Part shown: positions 1-7,416 of the stretch, piece after piece | How positions within the stretch are numbered: the first letter of the stretch is position 1 | Layout of the letters: every line of letters starts with the position of its first letter | Source: Candidatus Neomicrothrix sp. UBA825 | GTDB taxonomy: Bacteria; Actinomycetota; Acidimicrobiia; Acidimicrobiales; UBA8592 | Direction: 5' to 3' | Length of the DNA: 17,033 bases | NCBI GenBank assembly: GCA_002295705.1 | Contig: DBHP01000107.1 | Coordinates: 1-17,033 of the forward strand | The notes under the pieces: model-generated | The model's input: the letters and a program-made list of their open reading frames with translations, nothing else | What the model was told of the DNA's origin: nothing | Databases searched by the model: none | Position numbers and translations under genes: made by a program

Positions 1-36
1 AGCTTTCTTTGCCGGAGCTTTCTTTGCTTTAGCCAT
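1..36 (-). CDS. Lys/Ala-rich protein, N-terminal fragment only
   Basis: An ATG at 36-34 on the minus strand opens a frame that runs off the left edge after 12 residues, MAKAKKAPAKKA. The underlying DNA holds a 12-bp direct repeat (1-12 and 16-27), typical of genes for basic KA-repeat tails. Such N-termini occur on nucleoid-binding proteins (HU or histone-H1-like) and on some actinobacterial DksA/TraR zinc-finger proteins, which can lie beside ileS. Twelve residues cannot choose between these. The ribosome binding site is weak (AAGAAAG, about 12 nt upstream). The gene is divergent from ileS and shares its upstream region. The start and strand are plausible; the product is not recognised. Confidence 0.5.
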   Translation of the reverse strand, partial: MAKAKKAPAKKA

Positions 37-88
37 CTGGTGATTTTCTTTCTTGGTTTTAAACAATGAACAATTACCTTAGGGGCGG

Positions 89-94
89 ATTCTA
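89..94 (-). promoter_or_regulatory. Possible -10 element for the divergent KA-rich gene
   Basis: On the minus strand this reads TAGAAT, matching TANNNT, about 52 nt upstream of the ATG at 36. No recognisable -35 hexamer is placed correctly. Weak call from base pattern alone. Confidence 0.2.
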
Positions 95-202
95 GCGGGA
101 ACTTTTAAAAATTTCCGTGATAGTTAAGAAATGCCTGTTATCTTCAGGGTTTTTCTTTTTTACTTTTCCCTTGGTAAACAACGAGGTAAGAAATTTAAGC
201 AG

Positions 203-208
203 TACTAT
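203..208 (+). promoter_or_regulatory. Possible ileS -10 element
   Basis: TACTAT fits the TANNNT pattern of a sigma-70-type -10 box and lies 27 nt before the ileS ATG, giving a short leader of about 20 nt. No good -35 box sits at 16-18 bp. TTGGTA at 171-176 is too far away. Read only from the base pattern. Confidence 0.25.
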
Positions 209-235
209 ACAACCGGATAACAATTGGAAAGCACA

Positions 236-3200
236 ATGAGCGGCGAAGAGAAATTAACTCCATATCCCAAAGTTCCGGCCAAGCCAGATCTCCCGCGAAT
301 TGAAAAGAAGATTCTTTCAGACTGGGGCACATCAAAAACATTCGAACGCACTGTAACTCTGCGACCAGAAGAATCAGAGTACGTATTTTATGATGGCCCT
401 CCTTTCGCTAACGGCTTACCTCATCACGGTCACTTATTAACCGGGTATGTCAAAGACGTTATTCCCCGCTACCAAACAATGCGCGGCAATAGAGTTGAAC
501 GCAGATTCGGTTGGGATTGCCATGGCCTTCCAGCCGAGATGGAGAGCGAAAAGCAGCTACAAGTTTCCGGGCGGGCAGCCATCACCGAATTCGGGATAGA
601 AAAGTTCAATGCATACTGTCAAGAATCTGTCCTCAAATACACAGACGAATGGGAAAAGGTAGTAACTAGGCAAGCTAGATGGGTTGACTTTAAAAATGAC
701 TACAAGACCATGGATCTTGACTATATGGAGTCGGTTATGTGGGCTTTCAAACAGCTATGGGATCAAGGCCTCATTTACGAGTCTCAACGAGTAATTCCTT
801 ATTCTTGGGGAGCTGAAACCCCTTTATCAAACTTTGAGATAAGGCTTGATGACGCTACGAGACCTCGTCAAGACCCTGCTGTAACCGTTGCGTTCGACTT
901 AGTCAATGAAGAGGGAACTTCGACCTCAACAAAAATTCTTGCATGGACTACAACACCTTGGACCCTTCCCAGCAACTTAGCTCTTGCTGTGGCGCCAGAT
1001 AAGGAATATGCGCTTGTGGAGACCACCGAGGGCCAATACATCTTGGGTGGAGAGACAATTGCATCATTTGCAGAGACCTTTGGGGATTTCACTATTCTCG
1101 AAACTTTTAAAGGTCAGAAACTAGTAAATCAAAGATACAAACCATTATTCCCTTATTTCCAAGACTTAGACATACAAGCATTCCGGATCATTGCTGCTGA
1201 TTTTATTGAGATGGACGAGGGCACTGGCGTAGTTCATATCGCACCGGGATTTGGTGAAGATGATCAAAGAATCGCTGACGATAATGGAATACCCACAGTT
1301 GTGCCTGTTGACGATGAAGGAGCTTTCACTGAAGAAATCACAGAATGGCATGGAGTGAATGTTTTTGAAGCTAATCCCTTGATCATCAGAAGACTCAAAG
1401 AATCAGGTCGAATAATCCGACACGATACTTACGAACATAATTATCCACACTGTTGGAGAACAGATACACCTATTATCTACAGAGCTGTTCCATCTTGGTA
1501 TGTCAAAGTCACAGAAATCAAAGACCGTCTTGTAGAGATCAATAAGGAAATAAACTGGATTCCTGAAAATGTGCGCGAAGGACGCTTTGGGAAATGGCTT
1601 GAAGGTGCCCGAGATTGGTCAATCAGTCGAAACCGCTTTTGGGGTTCACCAATTCCGGTTTGGAAAAGTGATAACCCAGAATTCCCCCGCATTGATGTTT
1701 ATGGAAGCCTTGAGGAATTGGAGAGAGATTTCGGGGTTAAGCCAACGAATCTTCACAGGCCATTTATCGATGACTTGACCAGGCCAAACCCTGATGACCC
1801 CTCAGGTAAATCAATCATGCGTCGTGTTCCAGAGGTGCTTGATTGCTGGTTTGAATCAGGTTCTATGCCATTTGCTCAAGTCCATTACCCATTCGAGAAT
1901 AAGCAGTGGTTTGAAGAACACTTCCCAGCTGATTTCATTGTGGAATATATAAATCAGACTAGAGGTTGGTTCTATACGCTCCACGTTCTAGCTGGCGCGT
2001 TATTTGATAAGCCAGCATTCAAGAATGTGATTTGTCACGGTATTCTCCTCGCAGAAGACGGAACGAAACTTTCAAAAAAACTCCGTAATTATACAGAACC
2101 AACTGAAATTTTCGAAGCACAAGGTTCTGATGCTTTGCGCTGGTACTTTATGTCCTCCTCCATTGTGCGTGGAGGAGATTCAAGAATCAGTGACCAGTCA
2201 ATTGACGACGTCATTAGGCAGGTTATAAATCCAATCTGGAGCGCCTACAGTTTCTTCACGCTGTATGCGAACATTGACGATTATCAGGCAACATTCATAA
2301 GTCAACCTTCAAACACACTTGATAAATACATATTGGCAAAAACCCACCAGCTAGTTTCAAACGTAACTGATCACATGGATAGATACGATCTTCCGGGAGC
2401 GACCAACGAAATCAGGAGTTTCATTGATGCTCTTAATAACTGGTATATCAGGAGAAGTAGAGACAGGTTCTGGTCCCCTGCGAAACCTGTGCACGATAAC
2501 GATAAACAAGATGCATACGACACGCTTTTCACAGTGTTACATACACTCTGTAAGCTTTCCGCTCCCTTTCTACCAATGATTTCGGAGGAAATTTTTAAAG
2601 GCCTGACAAGACATGTATCGGTGCACGAAGCTGAATGGCCCTTGCCGCAAGAATTCCCATCAGACAGCGACCTCGTTGAGACAATGGATTTAGTTAGGGA
2701 CGTAGTTTCCGCAGCTCTTAGACTAAGGGAAGACGCTGGTCTTCGGGTCCGTCTGCCCCTTCAAAGCATTACGATTGCAGGTTTAGATGTCGGTAACATC
2801 ACTGACTTTGAGTTACTGATAAAGGATGAAGTCAACGTAAAGTCGGTTATCTATACAGACGATCTTGCAACCCACGGAAATTTTGCTCTCAAGCCAAATG
2901 GAAAAGTACTCGGGCCACGCTTAGGAAGCGACGTTCAAGATGTTTTCCGAGCTGCGAAAAGTGGGGATTGGGAACGCTTAAGTGATGGCCGAGTCAAGAT
3001 CAACGATTACGTTCTTGAATCACATGAATTTGAGCTCAACTTAGCAGCAAATGAGGGAACTACAGCTACGTCACTTCCTGGCGATAAGGCTGTTGTTGTT
3101 CTTGACATTGAAATTACCGATAGCCTTCTTATGGAAGGTAAAGCAAGGGACGCTGTTAGAGCTATTCAAGAGGCTCGAAAAGGAATGAATCTAATCCTCA

Positions 3201-3388
3201 CAGACAGAATTCATTTAAATATCATCGCTACGGATGAGACAAAAGAAGCAATTAAATCTTTCAGGGATTATATATGTGAGCAGGTGCTTGGGAAATCCTT
3301 GACGTTTGATGAAGCTGATGAAGACTTAGAAATCTTTACGGGGTCAATAGATGGAGAAGAAATTGGAATTCAAATCATGGTTGGTTAG
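236..3388 (+). CDS. ileS: Isoleucyl-tRNA synthetase, IleRS2 (eukaryote-like) type
   Basis: Charges tRNA-Ile with isoleucine in the cytoplasm and edits misactivated valine. About 1050 residues. Counting from the ATG at 236, the HIGH motif is HHGH (63-66). The editing domain follows, with WTTTPWTLPSN near 237 and HIAPGFGEDD near 334. Next come RDWSISRNRFWG near 459 and the KMSKS loop as KLSKK (611-615), then the anticodon-binding helical region. No C-terminal Cys cluster for a zinc finger is present. The KLSKK-LRNY loop, the length and the absent zinc finger fit IleRS2, found in eukaryotes and many actinobacteria and often linked to low mupirocin sensitivity. A TTG at 224 is in frame, but GGAAAG at 226-231 suits the ATG at 236 better. 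It faces divIVA tail to tail. Function is very sure; the subtype is inferred from motifs. Confidence 0.97.
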   Translation: MSGEEKLTPYPKVPAKPDLPRIEKKILSDWGTSKTFERTVTLRPEESEYVFYDGPPFANGLPHHGHLLTGYVKDVIPRYQTMRGNRVERRFGWDCHGLPAEMESEKQLQVSGRAAITEFGIEKFNAYCQESVLKYTDEWEKVVTRQARWVDFKNDYKTMDLDYMESVMWAFKQLWDQGLIYESQRVIPYSWGAETPLSNFEIRLDDATRPRQDPAVTVAFDLVNEEGTSTSTKILAWTTTPWTLPSNLALAVAPDKEYALVETTEGQYILGGETIASFAETFGDFTILETFKGQKLVNQRYKPLFPYFQDLDIQAFRIIAADFIEMDEGTGVVHIAPGFGEDDQRIADDNGIPTVVPVDDEGAFTEEITEWHGVNVFEANPLIIRRLKESGRIIRHDTYEHNYPHCWRTDTPIIYRAVPSWYVKVTEIKDRLVEINKEINWIPENVREGRFGKWLEGARDWSISRNRFWGSPIPVWKSDNPEFPRIDVYGSLEELERDFGVKPTNLHRPFIDDLTRPNPDDPSGKSIMRRVPEVLDCWFESGSMPFAQVHYPFENKQWFEEHFPADFIVEYINQTRGWFYTLHVLAGALFDKPAFKNVICHGILLAEDGTKLSKKLRNYTEPTEIFEAQGSDALRWYFMSSSIVRGGDSRISDQSIDDVIRQVINPIWSAYSFFTLYANIDDYQATFISQPSNTLDKYILAKTHQLVSNVTDHMDRYDLPGATNEIRSFIDALNNWYIRRSRDRFWSPAKPVHDNDKQDAYDTLFTVLHTLCKLSAPFLPMISEEIFKGLTRHVSVHEAEWPLPQEFPSDSDLVETMDLVRDVVSAALRLREDAGLRVRLPLQSITIAGLDVGNITDFELLIKDEVNVKSVIYTDDLATHGNFALKPNGKVLGPRLGSDVQDVFRAAKSGDWERLSDGRVKINDYVLESHEFELNLAANEGTTATSLPGDKAVVVLDIEITDSLLMEGKARDAVRAIQEARKGMNLILTDRIHLNIIATDETKEAIKSFRDYICEQVLGKSLTFDEADEDLEIFTGSIDGEEIGIQIMVG

Positions 3389-3401
3389 GACTTAACCACC
3401 A
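3378..3401. terminator. Inverted repeat holding the ileS and divIVA stop codons
   Basis: TGGT-T-GGTTA, a 5-nt loop, then TAACC-ACCA forms a 9-bp stem with one bulged T. The ileS stop (3386-3388) straddles the stem and loop; the divIVA stop on the other strand (3392-3394) does the same from its side. Neither strand has a proper T-tract after the stem (a run of six A lies to the right, so T would precede it on minus). It may be a weak two-way terminator or 3'-end stabiliser for the convergent pair. Confidence 0.35.
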
Positions 3402-4354
3402 AAAAAGTCGTCCATTGCTTCGTTGGTCTGCTCGTCAGCTTTGCCAAGAGGACTATTATCTTGACTTTCTAACTCTTCAAAGAAACGATCACCTGTAGTT
3501 ATGTTTTCTTCCTGAACCGTCTGGATCAGCTCGGTTGGGGCTTCAAAGTCCCATTCCTCTAACTGATCATGATTAGACAGATCCTCTTCAGTCTTTTTGA
3601 CTTCTTTGTCAAGCCAATCCTCATTTGTTTCTGAGTTACGTATGAGAGTTAGTTCAGGTGGTGAATCCATTAATTCATCAACCGAAATTAAATCAGCTTG
3701 GCTCAGTTGAACCATCGATGGGGAAGAATTGCCTATTTTCTGCTGGTTCTTATCTCCCTCGTATAGCTCGTTTGACTCTAAAATCTTTTCGTTCTCCATT
3801 CCTTCATCGTCATCATTCGATTGATTACGGGAAGTGAGCGTGTCATCGACATTAATCATTAGTTTTATTTCTTCAAGAGTCGTCAATAATTGATCTTTAC
3901 CGGCTTGCAACTCGGCGCTGAGTGTTGAACAATCCTCAATAAGGCGCTTTTTTTTCTCCATGAGATCAGATATGGTCTCTTTTAGTTCAAATTGGGCTTC
4001 TTCAGCCATTTGACGAGCCTCTTCGGAAACTATTCTTTTAACGTTGTCAGCCTGTGCTTCGGCAGACGCAATCAACTGAGTTGCCTGCTCTTTAGAGTCT
4101 GCTATTAATTGGTCAGCTGTTCGCTGAGCTGCTGAAAGTAAACGCTGTGCGGCACTATCGGCATCAAGTACTTCCTCAGATGAAGTTCCTTGCCCGAATA
4201 TATCTTCAGGTGAGCGATCTATAACTCTTGCCAGTTGATGCATAAAAAGGTCAACTTCTTCGGGGTCGTATCCACCCCGTTTGATATTGCTAAATTTGAT
4301 TGATTTTAATTGTTCAGGGGTGATTGGGTATGTCTTTGATTCAGTAGCAGCCAT
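3392..4354 (-). CDS. divIVA: DivIVA/Wag31-family polar and septal coiled-coil protein
   Basis: A cytoplasmic scaffold that binds curved membrane at poles and septa; in actinobacteria it directs polar growth. 320 residues. The N-terminal lipid-binding domain is clear: ITPEQLKSIKF (11-21) followed by RGGYDPEEVDLF (26-37), the family signature. Residues about 65-168 are rich in Ala, Glu, Gln and Lys in a coiled-coil pattern (repeated ADQLIAD/AEAQAD-like units). Residues 170-320 form a long acidic tail of probable disorder, ending DDFFGG. It is the last gene of the minus-strand run, 42 nt after sepF, with no yggT between. No good Shine-Dalgarno precedes the ATG, but a -10-like TATTAT lies 6 nt upstream, so a leaderless mRNA is possible. 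Family assignment is sure. Confidence 0.95.
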   Translation of the reverse strand: MAATESKTYPITPEQLKSIKFSNIKRGGYDPEEVDLFMHQLARVIDRSPEDIFGQGTSSEEVLDADSAAQRLLSAAQRTADQLIADSKEQATQLIASAEAQADNVKRIVSEEARQMAEEAQFELKETISDLMEKKKRLIEDCSTLSAELQAGKDQLLTTLEEIKLMINVDDTLTSRNQSNDDDEGMENEKILESNELYEGDKNQQKIGNSSPSMVQLSQADLISVDELMDSPPELTLIRNSETNEDWLDKEVKKTEEDLSNHDQLEEWDFEAPTELIQTVQEENITTGDRFFEELESQDNSPLGKADEQTNEAMDDFFGG

Positions 4355-4360
4355 AAGTAA

Positions 4361-4366
4361 ATAATA
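4361..4366 (-). promoter_or_regulatory. -10 element for a possible leaderless divIVA transcript
   Basis: On the minus strand TATTAT is followed by TTACTT and then the divIVA ATG. A start site about 7 nt after the -10 would fall on the A of the ATG. No good -35 is seen (CTACTG at 17-bp spacing is poor). The lack of a Shine-Dalgarno before divIVA agrees with leaderless initiation, which is common in actinobacteria. Confidence 0.4.
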
Positions 4367-4396
4367 CTCTTTTTGCGAGCCGACAGTAGGGATATT

Positions 4397-4897
4397 TTAA
4401 AGTGAGCCGCTTGCGCTTGCCGCTAGTTTCCTCTTCTCATCCTCTGAGACCTCTACGTCTTTGGGAGTTAATAAGAAGACGTCAGAGCCTGCTTTTTCGA
4501 ATGCCCCATCAATCCCCATCTTCAGCCCTGAGCAGAAGTCAATGATTCTTACGGCAACATCATGTTCTGCTTGTTGAAGGTTAACTATTACTGGTTGACT
4601 CCTTCGTGCCGCTTCTGAGATTTCTTTCACTTCAGCAAAGCGAATGGGTGTCACAATATGTGGTTTAACAAATTTTCGTGGCTTTGCTGTAGTAACAGTA
4701 ACAGCTTCTCTTCCTAGCTTTACACCGCTTGTATCTCCGGTAATAGGTTTAACATTACTATTACTCTCAGTAGTCGGTTTGACGATAACGCCGCCTTCAG
4801 CAGGTCGTTCACTTGGGACCTGCGGGTCCATACCAAGAAAATCTTCATCAGACCCTAGTCCCAGATAAAGCATTGCTTTTTTGAAAAATGTTGTCAT
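4397..4897 (-). CDS. sepF: SepF, membrane anchor of the FtsZ ring
   Basis: Peripheral membrane division protein that bundles FtsZ and tethers it to the membrane; in actinobacteria it stands in for FtsA, which is absent from this cluster. 166 residues. Residues 1-14 (MTTFFKKAMLYLGL) form the expected amphipathic membrane-binding helix. Residues 25-78 are a Pro/Ser/Thr linker with loose VKP repeats. Residues about 79-150 are the SepF domain, with VIVNL and RIIDFCSGLKMGIDG and ending VFLLTPKDVEV. The frame could open at an upstream TTG (4921), but the ATG at 4897 has a strong GGAGGG four bases before it and gives the normal N-terminus. Lies 48 nt after yggS. Confidence 0.95.
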   Translation of the reverse strand: MTTFFKKAMLYLGLGSDEDFLGMDPQVPSERPAEGGVIVKPTTESNSNVKPITGDTSGVKLGREAVTVTTAKPRKFVKPHIVTPIRFAEVKEISEAARRSQPVIVNLQQAEHDVAVRIIDFCSGLKMGIDGAFEKAGSDVFLLTPKDVEVSEDEKRKLAASASGSL

Positions 4898-4901
4898 TAA
4901 G

Positions 4902-4907
4902 CCCTCC
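4902..4907 (-). promoter_or_regulatory. Strong ribosome binding site fixing the sepF start
   Basis: GGAGGG on the minus strand, 4 nt before the ATG at 4897. It decides for this start against the in-frame TTG at 4921, which has no such site. Confidence 0.75.
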
Positions 4908-4945
4908 AGGCTCCTCTTCAATTTAACACCATATTTATAGTTTCA

Positions 4946-5599
4946 TCAATCAGGTCTTCTATTCCCGAATATTGCCGAGCCAATCCTGATCATAGAGGCA
5001 CCACTCTCTAAAGCTATTTCAAAATCGTCGCTCATCCCCATTGAGCATTCAGGAAGCTCAAACGTATCCGCTAACTTGCGCAATCTTTCAAAGACAACTC
5101 TTGTCGCTACCATGTCATCAGGCACACCCATTGTCATTAGTCCAGAAATATGTATATTTTCATCCCTTAACTCAGTGATCGCATTAGGCAATTCCTGAGT
5201 CCCAAACCCCTGAGCATTAGAGGGCCCCATCAAAGAAACCTGAAGTAAGATTTTTGCTTGGTGGTTACGCTTATGTATTTCTCTGGCAAGTTTTAGCGAC
5301 GTTACTGAATGCCAGACATCAACAAGATGAGATATTTTTCTTATCTTATTGCTTTGAAGTTGACCGATGAAGTGCCAGCTAATTTCGGGTTCTACCAACG
5401 GGTTTTTCGTAAGTAGTTCCTGAGCATAATTTTCTCCGAAGTTTTTGATTCCTAGCTTGCTGGATATGTTGACTTCCTCATGGGTAAATCCTTTGGTAAC
5501 TCCTACCAGGGTTACTGGGTTTTGCGCCTTATTATCAATAATCTTGTTTATTTCCTCAAGTCTCTCTTTGATTTCTTCAGAGTAGGTCTCGCTTGTCAC
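4946..5599 (-). CDS. yggS: YggS/PLPBP family PLP homeostasis protein
   Basis: Cytoplasmic pyridoxal-5'-phosphate binding protein of the YggS/PROSC family, a single TIM barrel without known catalysis, involved in vitamin B6 and amino-acid homeostasis. 217 residues from the chosen start. The PLP lysine is K36 in LVGVTKGFT; GENYAQELL (about 55-63), WHFIGQLQSNK (about 75-85) and the phosphate-site end MIRIGSAIFG near the C-terminus are all standard. An ATG at 5617 is in frame but has no ribosome site. The GTG at 5599 has GGAAGAGG four bases upstream, overlaps the pgeF stop as GTGA, and gives the usual N-terminus, so I prefer it. A yggS between pgeF and sepF is a common arrangement in Gram-positive bacteria. 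Confidence 0.93.
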   Translation of the reverse strand: MTSETYSEEIKERLEEINKIIDNKAQNPVTLVGVTKGFTHEEVNISSKLGIKNFGENYAQELLTKNPLVEPEISWHFIGQLQSNKIRKISHLVDVWHSVTSLKLAREIHKRNHQAKILLQVSLMGPSNAQGFGTQELPNAITELRDENIHISGLMTMGVPDDMVATRVVFERLRKLADTFELPECSMGMSDDFEIALESGASMIRIGSAIFGNRRPD

Positions 5600-6291
5600 G
5601 ATGCCTCTTCCAGCCATGCAATCATTGCTTGTCTTTCTATATTGCCCCCGACACGGTGTGACCAGTAGTTTCCTGACGATGCTGTGCAGTCACCTATAAA
5701 CTGCGTGTCTAATATGTTGCTTCTAAGAAGAGCTATTCTTGCTGTCTCGGGGATATCTAACGCAGGGGTTCCCTCTTCGGTTTCTGATTCCACTGTTGGA
5801 CCAAATTCTCTCGTCATGTGTTTGAGTTCAACTGAACCAAATTCATAATGTTTAGGATATATGCAAGGCCCAACTACAGCTATCGTTGGGTAACCTCCCA
5901 ACTTGCGCATTTCAATGGATGCATTTTGGATTATGCCTGCTAGGAGACCACGCCAGCCAGCATGTACTATTCCTATAACAGGCGCCTCGCAGATGAGTGC
6001 AATTGGTGCACAATCCGCAACTTGGATAGCCATCGGAACACCACACGCAGTTGTGATCATCCCATCACCTTCTTCGCCTTGATGGTCGCCAGTGTTTTCA
6101 ATTCTAAATATCTTTCCCCCGTGCACTTGTTTAAGGTACGACCAGGGTGCTTCAATCAGTTTTCGTTGCGTTTGAAGCAGTTGGTCCGCGGGTTGTGTTA
6201 TTGATAGGTTCCCATCGTGAGAGTCGGTAGACAGAACCTTGGCGGTCACTCCACAATCAAGTGTTTTTGACCAACTATGTTTTGATTTCAT
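5596..6291 (-). CDS. pgeF: PgeF/YfiH family multicopper-oxidase-like (laccase domain) protein
   Basis: Member of the DUF152/YfiH family. The E. coli protein (PgeF) removes wrongly added L-Ser from UDP-MurNAc-L-Ser, acting as peptidoglycan editing factor; other members show purine nucleoside phosphorylase activity. 231 residues. The metal/active residues are present: H57 in LKQVHGGK, C94 in VADCAPIAL and H110 in GIVHAGWRG, then VVGPCIYPKHYEFG. The open frame extends upstream into ftsZ, but the ATG at 6291 is the first after the ftsZ stop and gives the family's normal length; it has no clear Shine-Dalgarno. The stop overlaps the yggS GTG by 4 nt. The position among mur genes suits an editing role, though which activity it has cannot be told from sequence. 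Confidence 0.93.
   Translation of the reverse strand: MKSKHSWSKTLDCGVTAKVLSTDSHDGNLSITQPADQLLQTQRKLIEAPWSYLKQVHGGKIFRIENTGDHQGEEGDGMITTACGVPMAIQVADCAPIALICEAPVIGIVHAGWRGLLAGIIQNASIEMRKLGGYPTIAVVGPCIYPKHYEFGSVELKHMTREFGPTVESETEEGTPALDIPETARIALLRSNILDTQFIGDCTASSGNYWSHRVGGNIERQAMIAWLEEAS
5604..5611 (-). promoter_or_regulatory. Ribosome binding site deciding the yggS GTG start
   Basis: GGAAGAGG on the minus strand, four bases before GTG at 5599 and inside the 3' end of pgeF. The alternative ATG at 5617 lacks any such sequence. Confidence 0.6.
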
Positions 6292-6308
6292 AGTGCGTGG
6301 GAAGTTTG

Positions 6309-7379
6309 TTAGTCCTGTAAAAAGTCCGGGACATCTAGGTCTCCGTGCACTTCTTCTCGTATCGTTTCTTCTTCGCCAAAGACATTCGGTATATCGCTTC
6401 CCAATACTGAAGCTTGTGGGCGTGAAGCGCTGTCCCAACGATCGAAACCTGCAGCAATTACTGTAACTCTCACAGTATCGCCCAACGATTCATCTACGAC
6501 TGTTCCAAAGATTATGTTTGCATCTGGGTGCGCTACGCCCAGCACTAACTCTGCTGCCTCATTTACCTCGTTCAACGTTAAATTGCTTGAACCAGTTATC
6601 GATAGAAGAATTCCTCTTGCCCCGTCAATTGGTGATTCAAGGAGAGGACTAGAAACTGCTTTTCTAGCAGCGCTTGTTGCTCGTTGTTCTCCGTTACCTT
6701 CACCTGTTCCCATTAGAGCGGAGCCAGCATCATTCATAATCATTTTTACGTCGGCAAAATCAGTATTGATCAATCCTGGTGTCGTGATAAGTTCAGTTAT
6801 CCCTCGAACACCGTCTAATAAGACTTCATCTGCCTTTGCGAAAGCTTCAACTACCGTCGTTTGTTCATCTGCTACAGAAAGCAGCCGGTCGTTGGGGATT
6901 ACGATCTGCGTGTCAACTTTTTCCCTAAGACGGGTTATGCCTTGGTCCGCTTGAACTGCTCGTCTTCGACCTTCAAAACCGAATGGCCTTGTCACTACAC
7001 CAATTGTCAAGGCACCTAATCCTTTCGCAATATCTGCGACAATAGGAGCGGCGCCAGTACCGGTACCCCCACCTTCACCTGCTGTGATAAATACCATATC
7101 AGCTCCAGATAAGGCCTGTTCAATTTCTGGTCTATGGTCTTCTGCAGCTTGTCGACCAATTTCAGGGTCAGAACCTGCACCAAGGCCTCGAGTCAATTCT
7201 CGGCCGATGTCAATCTTTACCTCTGCATCAGAGAGAAGAAGTGCCTGTGCGTCTGTGTTAATTGCCAAGAACTCCGCACCGCGTAGTCCAGCATCAATCA
7301 TTCTGTTGACAGCGTTGACACCACCGCCACCTACACCAACAACCTTTATAACGGCTAGATAATTATGTGGACTTTCCAT
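6309..7379 (-). CDS. ftsZ: Cell division protein FtsZ (tubulin-like GTPase)
   Basis: Polymerises at mid-cell into the Z ring that recruits the divisome. 356 residues. The N-terminal GTPase domain holds VVGVGGGGVNAVNRM (13-27), NTDAQAL (41-47) and the GTP signature GGGTGTGAAP (103-112). The T7 loop is LINTDFADVK (203-212), whose D207 and D210 complete the catalytic site of the neighbouring subunit. The C-terminal tubulin-like domain ends near 315, followed by a short linker of about 30 residues and the conserved peptide GDLDVPDFLQD. Actinobacterial linkers are often longer, and this peptide usually ends with basic residues, so the acidic end is unusual. A good AGGAG site precedes the ATG, which is 91 nt after ftsQ, the longest gap in the minus-strand run. 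SepF is the likely membrane partner. Confidence 0.99.
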   Translation of the reverse strand: MESPHNYLAVIKVVGVGGGGVNAVNRMIDAGLRGAEFLAINTDAQALLLSDAEVKIDIGRELTRGLGAGSDPEIGRQAAEDHRPEIEQALSGADMVFITAGEGGGTGTGAAPIVADIAKGLGALTIGVVTRPFGFEGRRRAVQADQGITRLREKVDTQIVIPNDRLLSVADEQTTVVEAFAKADEVLLDGVRGITELITTPGLINTDFADVKMIMNDAGSALMGTGEGNGEQRATSAARKAVSSPLLESPIDGARGILLSITGSSNLTLNEVNEAAELVLGVAHPDANIIFGTVVDESLGDTVRVTVIAAGFDRWDSASRPQASVLGSDIPNVFGEEETIREEVHGDLDVPDFLQD

Positions 7380-7385
7380 TTCATA

Positions 7386-7390
7386 CTCCT
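7386..7390 (-). promoter_or_regulatory. ftsZ ribosome binding site
   Basis: AGGAG (within AAAAGGAG) on the minus strand, six bases before the ftsZ ATG at 7379. It is one of the clearest Shine-Dalgarno sites in the window, which fits high FtsZ expression. An out-of-frame ATG sits within the spacer. Confidence 0.75.
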
Positions 7391-7416
7391 TTTGAGTGAG
7401 ACTGACCTTTAGCTCC

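Larger units (their letters stand above)
37..235. promoter_or_regulatory. Divergent intergenic region upstream of ileS
   Basis: This 199-bp region separates the minus-strand KA-rich gene from ileS and should hold promoters for both. It is AT-rich and has no long open frame. I looked for a T-box leader, known for ileS in several actinobacteria, and found neither the conserved AGGGTGG-type T-box sequence nor a convincing long stem-loop. A 5-bp direct repeat (GGTAA) occurs twice around 173-188. Only weak -10 elements are visible (listed separately). Confidence 0.5.

Noticed and set aside
134..160. CCTG/CAGG stem followed by a T-rich stretch, like an intrinsic terminator on plus.
   Set aside because: Only 4 bp of stem, and no plus-strand gene lies upstream to terminate; an attenuator role is not supported.
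214..225. CGGATAACAATT before ileS equals the right half of the E. coli lac operator.
   Set aside because: Only a 12-bp match with no matching left half, no lacI or sugar genes, and an AT-rich context; taken as chance.
37..235. T-box riboswitch expected upstream of an actinobacterial ileS.
   Set aside because: No conserved T-box sequence and no long specifier stem seen by eye.
6292..6438. Upstream extension of pgeF into ftsZ (in-frame ATG at 6438).
   Set aside because: The added Arg-rich 49 residues are out-of-frame ftsZ sequence; the family start fits the ATG at 6291.
6514..6954. Plus-strand open frame of 146 codons antisense to ftsZ.
   Set aside because: Mirrors conserved FtsZ codons; no start signals or motifs.
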